In this document: positions 59,726-64,000 of the stretch, piece by piece
Numbering within the stretch: position 1 is the first letter of the stretch
Layout: every line of letters starts with the position of its first letter
Assembly (NCBI GenBank): GCA_945952045.1
Contig: CAMFHE010000001.1
Span: forward strand, 386,041 to 450,040
Direction: 5' to 3'
Source: an uncultured Rhizobium sp.
GTDB lineage: Bacteria > Pseudomonadota > Alphaproteobacteria > Rhizobiales > Rhizobiaceae
Length of the DNA: 64,000 nt
The notes under the pieces: model-generated
Seen by the model: only the letters and a program-made list of their open reading frames with translations
Database searches by the model: none
What the model was told of the DNA's origin: nothing
Made by a program: the position numbers and the translations under genes

Positions 59726-60462
59726 GCGAACCCGGAAGCCTTCTCCGCTCCCTTTCGGGGCGGAAGACGGCGCGGAATTTTCATTCGCATGTCATTCATG
59801 AACTCGGGACAGGCGTCATAACCGGCCAGTTTGCGGCCGGTTCCGTGCTGCCGAGCGATGCCGAACTCATGGATCGTTTCGAGGTATCGCGCACGGTCCT
59901 GCGCGAGGCGATCAAGACGCTGGAGGCAAAGGGGCTGGTCGAGGCGCGGCCGAAGGTCGGCACCAAGGTCGCCAAGCGCAACCGCTGGAACCTGTTCGAT
60001 CCGCAGGTGTTGGCCTGGCATCTGCACGCCGCCCCCGATACCGCTTTCATTTCCGGCCTGCACGATGTGCGCATGTCGCTGGAGCCGCTTGGCGCGCGCG
60101 AGGTGGCGACGACGCGCACCGGCGAACAGGTTCGCCTCATGCATTACTGGCTGCGGCAGATGGAGCTGTCGATGGGCGAGCCACAATCCTTCTGCCTTGC
60201 CGATTTCGAACTGCATCGCATCGTCGCCGATGCCTCGCGCAATCCCTTCCTGCATGCGCTCTACGGCGTCATCGAGTTGGCGCATGCTTTTGCTTATCTG
60301 AAGATCGTCGAACGCGGCGATCTCGATGCGCTTGGCGGTTTTCTCGATCCGCATCGCAATCTCGTGCGCCAGATCGAGCGTTGCGATGGCGATGGGGCGT
60401 ATGAGGCCATGCAGGCGCTTATCCTCTACGATCAGATAGAGGCGCTTCGAGCCGCAGTTTAG
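59722..60462 (+). CDS. GntR-family transcriptional regulator (FCD subfamily)
   Basis: The ATG at 59722 overlaps the permease stop (ATGA); 246 aa. The winged helix is VLPSDAELMDRFEVSRTVLREAIKTLEAKGLVEARPKVGTKVA. RNRWNLFDPQVLAWHLHA is the typical linker of the galactonate/sugar-acid (DgoR-like) group. The FCD effector domain follows (FCLADFELHRIVADASRNPFLHALYGVIEL). Since it is the last gene of the transport operon, it would be made along with the transporter and probably represses the operon promoter near 54958. Confidence 0.88.
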   Translation: MSEPGSLLRSLSGRKTARNFHSHVIHELGTGVITGQFAAGSVLPSDAELMDRFEVSRTVLREAIKTLEAKGLVEARPKVGTKVAKRNRWNLFDPQVLAWHLHAAPDTAFISGLHDVRMSLEPLGAREVATTRTGEQVRLMHYWLRQMELSMGEPQSFCLADFELHRIVADASRNPFLHALYGVIELAHAFAYLKIVERGDLDALGGFLDPHRNLVRQIERCDGDGAYEAMQALILYDQIEALRAAV

Positions 60463-60498
60463 GCATTAAGGCTGACGCGGGATAAATACGGCAAAAAA

Positions 60499-60522
60499 TA
60501 ATTTGAATTGCAAATCAAATTA
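60499..60522. promoter_or_regulatory. MarR operator, 24-bp near-perfect palindrome
   Basis: The region 60499-60522 has 11 of 12 pairs matching. Its centre is TTTGAATTGCAAATCAAA (60502-60519), flanked by TAA on the left and TTA on the right. AT-rich palindromes like this are typical MarR sites. It lies 20 bp before the MarR start codon. Confidence 0.75.
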
Positions 60523-60542
60523 ATTCGTGGTTTTATCCGGCC

Positions 60543-61013
60543 ATGACCTCCAGACCCACGTCGCCGCGCGCCCGTTTCGGGATCCGTTTCTCCATGCTTG
60601 CACGCCGCTGGAGGCGGGCGCTCGATGAGCGCCTCGCAGAAGCCGGCCTATCCGACGCCACCTGGGCGCCGCTGGTGCACCTGCAGGTGACGGGCGGCGG
60701 CATCACGCAGAAAGAACTGGCGGCCCTTGTCGGCATCGACGGATCCAGCCTTGTGCGCCTGCTCGATATCCTCTGTCGGCAGGGATTTGCCGAGCGTCGC
60801 GTCGATGAGAGCGACAGCCGCGCGCGGTTGATCTACCTCACCGAAAGCGGCGAGCAGCGTGTCGCGGCCATTCGCCGGGAGCTTGCCAAGGGCGAGGAGG
60901 AGATGCTTGCCGATATTTCCGACGCGGATATCGCAACCATGCTGGAGCATTTCGACCAGATCGAAGAGCGGCTGACCGCCATGCAGACGCGGCGGAAGGA
61001 AAAATCGAAATGA
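60543..61013 (+). CDS. MarR-family transcriptional regulator
   Basis: The 156-aa protein has the MarR winged helix with LHLQVTGGGITQKELAALVGIDGSSLVRLLDILCRQGFAERRVDESDSRARLIYLTESG, including the conserved DxRxR wing. Helices at both ends form the dimer interface. No strong SD is seen before the ATG. It overlaps the FUSC exporter gene by 4 bp and has a long palindrome upstream, so it is probably an autorepressor lifted by an aromatic or phenolic ligand. Confidence 0.92.
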   Translation: MTSRPTSPRARFGIRFSMLARRWRRALDERLAEAGLSDATWAPLVHLQVTGGGITQKELAALVGIDGSSLVRLLDILCRQGFAERRVDESDSRARLIYLTESGEQRVAAIRRELAKGEEEMLADISDADIATMLEHFDQIEERLTAMQTRRKEKSK

Positions 61014-62113
61014 GCGGCACGGCCCTTTCCACCACGATCGCCGCGCGGCGGATCGACGCCGCGCGCCACTTGCTGGGGCTGCGGCAATTGCGCGAAAGCA
61101 TTGCGCTTTCCGGCCAGCCCTCGCTACGCAATTCCGCCCTTGCCGGATCGCAGGCGGCGTTGACTGCGCTGATCGCCCTGCCGCTGGTTCATCTGTCGCC
61201 CTGGCCGCATCTGATCGGATTTGCATCGCTCGGCGCGCTGGTCGCCCTGTTCGGCCGTTTTGCGCCGCGCGGGCAACGCAGCCGCATCGTGTTGCAATGC
61301 GCCCTCTGGCTGACCCTTGCCGTTCTTGCCATGTCGCTGATGGCATGGACAGGCGCGCCCGCCATCGTTCAACTGATGCTGCTGGCGCTGGCGTCGGGAC
61401 TGTTTTTCTTCGTCGTGATCACCGGTGGCTTCGGGCCACCGGGCGGGCTAATTTTCGTCTTCGCGGCGGGCGCATCCATGGGCCATGTGGGCTCGGGTGA
61501 GGAGGTTGTCCAGCGTGCATTGGCCACAGCCATCGTTGCAGGATTGGCCCTGCTTGTTTGCGGCTGTACGGAATTTGTCCGTCACAGGGCGGACGGCGCA
61601 TTTCCGGTGGAACCGTTGCGGCCGGTCAGCCACCGCGCCTTTGCCGCACTTCGCATTGCGCTCGGCTCGGCGATTGCGGCTCTTGCTGCCCATGCGCTTG
61701 GTGCTGCGCATCCCGCCTGGGCGGTGCTCGGCGCGATGGCCGTGATGCAGGGCACGCATTTGCATATCAGTATGAACCGTGCCTTGCAGCGCAGCCTGGG
61801 CACGGTGGCCGGCGCTGTCCTCGTCTGGTTGATCCTCTTGCAGGCGCCATCAGTCTGGACGGTCATCGTGCTGCTTGCCGTGCTGCAATTCGTCACCGAA
61901 ATGATCATCGGTTCGAACTATGCGCTCGGGCAGATCATGGTAACGCCGATGGCGCTACTGATGAGTTATCTCGCCGCACCGCAAGCAGCCGGATTTGCCA
62001 TGGTGCCAGAGCGCATCTTCGATACGCTGCTCGGCGCTGCCATCGGTATCGTTCTCGCCGTGCTATGCTCGACGCTGGACGATAGGCAATTTCTGGCCCG
62101 CCGCCACGCCTGA
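61010..62113 (+). CDS. FUSC-family inner membrane protein, probable aromatic-acid exporter component
   Basis: The 367-aa protein has two blocks of membrane helices (LAGSQAALTALIALPLVHLSP... and HRAFAALRIALGSAIAALAAHALGAAHPAWAVLGAMAVMQGTHLHISMNRALQRSLGTVAGAVL). The second contains the FUSC signature seen in YccC/AaeB and fusaric-acid-resistance proteins. It is about half the length of AaeB and lacks the long cytoplasmic C-terminal domain. Co-transcribed with a MarR regulator through an ATGA overlap. No AaeA-type membrane-fusion partner is nearby. Confidence 0.85.
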   Translation: MSGTALSTTIAARRIDAARHLLGLRQLRESIALSGQPSLRNSALAGSQAALTALIALPLVHLSPWPHLIGFASLGALVALFGRFAPRGQRSRIVLQCALWLTLAVLAMSLMAWTGAPAIVQLMLLALASGLFFFVVITGGFGPPGGLIFVFAAGASMGHVGSGEEVVQRALATAIVAGLALLVCGCTEFVRHRADGAFPVEPLRPVSHRAFAALRIALGSAIAALAAHALGAAHPAWAVLGAMAVMQGTHLHISMNRALQRSLGTVAGAVLVWLILLQAPSVWTVIVLLAVLQFVTEMIIGSNYALGQIMVTPMALLMSYLAAPQAAGFAMVPERIFDTLLGAAIGIVLAVLCSTLDDRQFLARRHA

Positions 62114-62125
62114 CGCAAACCCCGT

Positions 62126-64000
62126 TCACATATCCATCACGACTGCCGGCGCGGTGGTGCGCGTTCTCGAAATCAGTTTCGGGCTGATCCGCAATTTCAC
62201 CGCTTCCGTCACGCTGAGCGCGGCCTGAACGGCGCTTGTGATGTCGGACGACACGAAATCGGCATCGATCTCTTCTGCCGGCAACAGGGGTAAGCGGTCG
62301 CCTTCGGCAATCGGCATCAGGATGCCGACGCGCAAAAGCGGATTGATGCGCTTCAGCCGTTTGACCGCTTGGCGCGCATGGGTTTTCGAAGCCCGGTTCA
62401 GGAAACAGATCAGCACCGTGTCGAGCCCCTTCACGCCGGCGATTGCCGTGAGATCGCCACTCCTCCCGGTCAGTGCGGTGTGTGCGGCCTGCGATACCGT
62501 TGCACCCTCCACCGTCAGGACCTGGGCGACCATGGAGGCTGCGGCGTCATCGATAGGGCCCCGACCGCCGATGCAAAGCATGGTTCTGCCTTCTCCGCTC
62601 GGCAGGTCGTCGGCCGTGCCTTGTTCCGTTCCGTCGCCGTCTTCGGGCGCGGACGGTTCTTCGCTTGCTTCTTCCGCGGCGATTTCAGCGAGATTGCCGA
62701 TCAGCGTGTTGGTCGTCGAAGCCAGAAGCTTGAGCTGTTCGGGGGTCATGACGCCGCGTTGACGGTCGAGTTCGCCAAGAACGAGTGCCGGCAGGCCGAC
62801 GCTTTCGTAATAGTCGATGAGGTATTCCTCTTCGAGGTAATCCTCCGCATTGTCGGTCGCCTCGTTCGGATCGCCCGCCAGCAGCCGCTGGTAAAGCTTT
62901 TCCTGCGGCTTGAGCACCGGCTCGTTGCCGAGAAGCACGTCGAGGAAACTGAACTCCGGAACATATCGCCCGAGCACCACGAGACAAACGGTGAGCGGCG
63001 TCGAGAGCATGAGACCAACTGGCCCCCAGAGCCAGGACCAGAAGATGGCTGAGACGATGATCGCCAGTGACGACAGGCCCGTGTGGCTGCCGTAGAGCCA
63101 TGGCTCGATGACGTTGTTGCTGACGAGTTCCGTGACGATGAACAGCGCCGCCACCCAGGCGACCAGCGACCAGCCGGGCGCGATCGCCAGCGCCAGGAAC
63201 AGCGGCAGGATCATGCCGATGGCCGGGCCGATATAGGGCACGAACCGCAGGACGAGGATGAGAAGCCCCCAAAGGATCGCATTGGGAATGCCCAGGAGCC
63301 AGAGGCCGATGGTAATCGGAAGCGCGTAGAGCGCGTTGACGACGAGCTGCATCAACAGATATTTGCCGACCCGGCTTCCCGCATCCTGAAGCGCCGCCGT
63401 CGTGCGATGCAGGTCTCCAAGACCGACGAGCCTGATGAACCGGTCGCGTAGATCTTCGCGTTCCAAGAGCATGAAAATGACGAGGACGATCACGAGACCG
63501 GCGGTGGCGAAGGGGCTGACGAGCGGCAGGATGATGTTGCCAAGCGTTTCGATCGGGTTCGACCGCGTGACGATTTCGACCGGCATGGGTTCGCGTTTGG
63601 TGGCTTCCTGCGGGCGATCGTCCTGGCTGTCTTCCGCGCTGGTGCGCATCTCGGAGCCGATGCGCTCGACGACCTTGCTCAAATGTTCGAACACGCCGTT
63701 TCCGGACTGCGCCTGGGTCAGGGCGTGGACTTTGTCGACGATGTTGCGCTGATAGGTCGGGACGTTGTTGGCGAGGTTTGCGACCTGGGTGGCGACCACG
63801 AAGCTGAAAATGCCGATCAGCAGGAATGCACCTGTGACCGCGAGCAGGACGGAGGCAATCTTGGGCACGTGCCGCTTGCGCAGAAACGACACGATCGGCG
63901 CAAGCGTGAAAGTCAGCAGCAATGCGAGCGCAAGCGGAACGAAGACCTCCTGACCGACATAAAGGATCGCGGCGACGCCGATAAGGACGATGATCATTCG
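62126..64000 (-). CDS. AI-2E/PerM-family membrane protein with long C-terminal cytoplasmic extension (5' end at or beyond window edge)
   Basis: At least 623 residues are visible. An in-frame ATG lies at 63997, but the frame is open to the window edge, so the true start may be further out. The AI-2E-family membrane part covers the first about 360 residues, with seven or eight segments and the typical AILWGLLILVLRFVPYIGPAIGMILPLFLALA and WLYGSHTGLSSLAIIVSAIFWSWLWGPVGLMLSTPLTVCLVVLGRY. About 250 further residues include an acidic linker (EEASEEPSAPEDGDGTEQG) and a Rossmann-like alpha/beta region beginning GRTMLCIGGRGPIDDAAASMVAQVL. The transported substrate is unknown; quorum-signal transport is not implied. 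It is convergent with the FUSC gene (12 bp). Confidence 0.85.
   Translation of the reverse strand, partial: RMIIVLIGVAAILYVGQEVFVPLALALLLTFTLAPIVSFLRKRHVPKIASVLLAVTGAFLLIGIFSFVVATQVANLANNVPTYQRNIVDKVHALTQAQSGNGVFEHLSKVVERIGSEMRTSAEDSQDDRPQEATKREPMPVEIVTRSNPIETLGNIILPLVSPFATAGLVIVLVIFMLLEREDLRDRFIRLVGLGDLHRTTAALQDAGSRVGKYLLMQLVVNALYALPITIGLWLLGIPNAILWGLLILVLRFVPYIGPAIGMILPLFLALAIAPGWSLVAWVAALFIVTELVSNNVIEPWLYGSHTGLSSLAIIVSAIFWSWLWGPVGLMLSTPLTVCLVVLGRYVPEFSFLDVLLGNEPVLKPQEKLYQRLLAGDPNEATDNAEDYLEEEYLIDYYESVGLPALVLGELDRQRGVMTPEQLKLLASTTNTLIGNLAEIAAEEASEEPSAPEDGDGTEQGTADDLPSGEGRTMLCIGGRGPIDDAAASMVAQVLTVEGATVSQAAHTALTGRSGDLTAIAGVKGLDTVLICFLNRASKTHARQAVKRLKRINPLLRVGILMPIAEGDRLPLLPAEEIDADFVSSDITSAVQAALSVTEAVKLRISPKLISRTRTTAPAVVMDM

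Noticed and set aside
1-64000. tRNA or rRNA genes, CRISPR arrays, insertion sequences, integrases, origins of replication
   Set aside because: No cloverleaf-like or rRNA-like sequence, no regularly spaced repeats, and no transposase or integrase motifs were recognised in reading the window; a tRNAscan or Infernal run would settle the RNA part.

Overview
The window reads as accessory, catabolic and transport DNA from a plant- or soil-associated alphaproteobacterium of the order Rhizobiales, most likely Rhizobiaceae. The reasons are high GC throughout, heavy use of GntR, LysR, MocR, MarR and ArsR regulators, RbsABC-type and FatBCDE-type ABC transporters, an RhtX-type siderophore permease, a KaiC-like protein paired with a hybrid histidine kinase, and a DUF4214 protein. 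There are no rRNA, tRNA, ribosomal or replication genes, no insertion sequences and no CRISPR. A chromid, a megaplasmid or a chromosomal accessory region are all possible.

Layout. 1-2.7 kb: the tail of an unknown gene and a large secreted-looking DUF4214/RTX-like protein. 3.0-10.0 kb: a locus for a glycated-amine (Amadori-type) compound, made of an amino-acid-type binding protein, a DAO-family flavoenzyme, a permease and a DMT transporter, then a convergent PfkB kinase and FrlB-like SIS enzyme, and a GntR/UTRA regulator. A shared 11-bp motif in front of all three transcription units suggests one regulon. 10.0-14.3 kb: a lytic transglycosylase, a double alpha/beta hydrolase and a polysaccharide flippase. 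14.7-18 kb: an ArsR-AHSA1 operon with two clear operators, and a MocR regulator divergent from a DMT exporter. 18-21.6 kb: the KaiC-like ATPase and hybrid histidine kinase operon.

21.7-31.5 kb: an eight-gene operon that imports and degrades a hexuronate or aldonate (RbsABC-type transporter, cyclase-family enzyme, UxuA, UxuB, L-gulonate/L-galactonate 5-dehydrogenase-like enzyme), with a divergent FCD-type GntR regulator over a palindromic operator. 31.5-36.1 kb: an AraC regulator, a TonB-dependent receptor and an RhtX-type permease for a ferric siderophore. 36.3-42.9 kb: a BioF2-like acyltransferase, a FAD oxidoreductase, a DHA2 drug exporter, a WYL regulator divergent from a glutathione S-transferase, and a PAS-LuxR regulator. 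43.0-45.9 kb: a 3-oxoacid CoA-transferase and an unusual LysR-HTH/TrpD2 fusion.

46.0-51.9 kb: a second iron system (FepA-like receptor plus a FatBDCE/CeuE-type ABC transporter). 51.9-54.8 kb: an MFS exporter divergent from its probable ArsR repressor with two TTCGAA-type operators, and a periplasmic PQQ-type sugar dehydrogenase. 55-60.5 kb: a YtfQ-YtfR-YtfT-YjfF galactofuranose-type importer with an FCD regulator. 60.5-64 kb: a MarR-FUSC exporter operon and an AI-2E-family membrane protein cut by the window edge.

Together the genes give uptake and breakdown of glycated amines, uronates/aldonates and furanose sugars, capture of siderophores made by others (no siderophore biosynthesis genes are present), and export of toxic compounds. 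Functional assignments come from reading the sequences against remembered family features. No database search was run.
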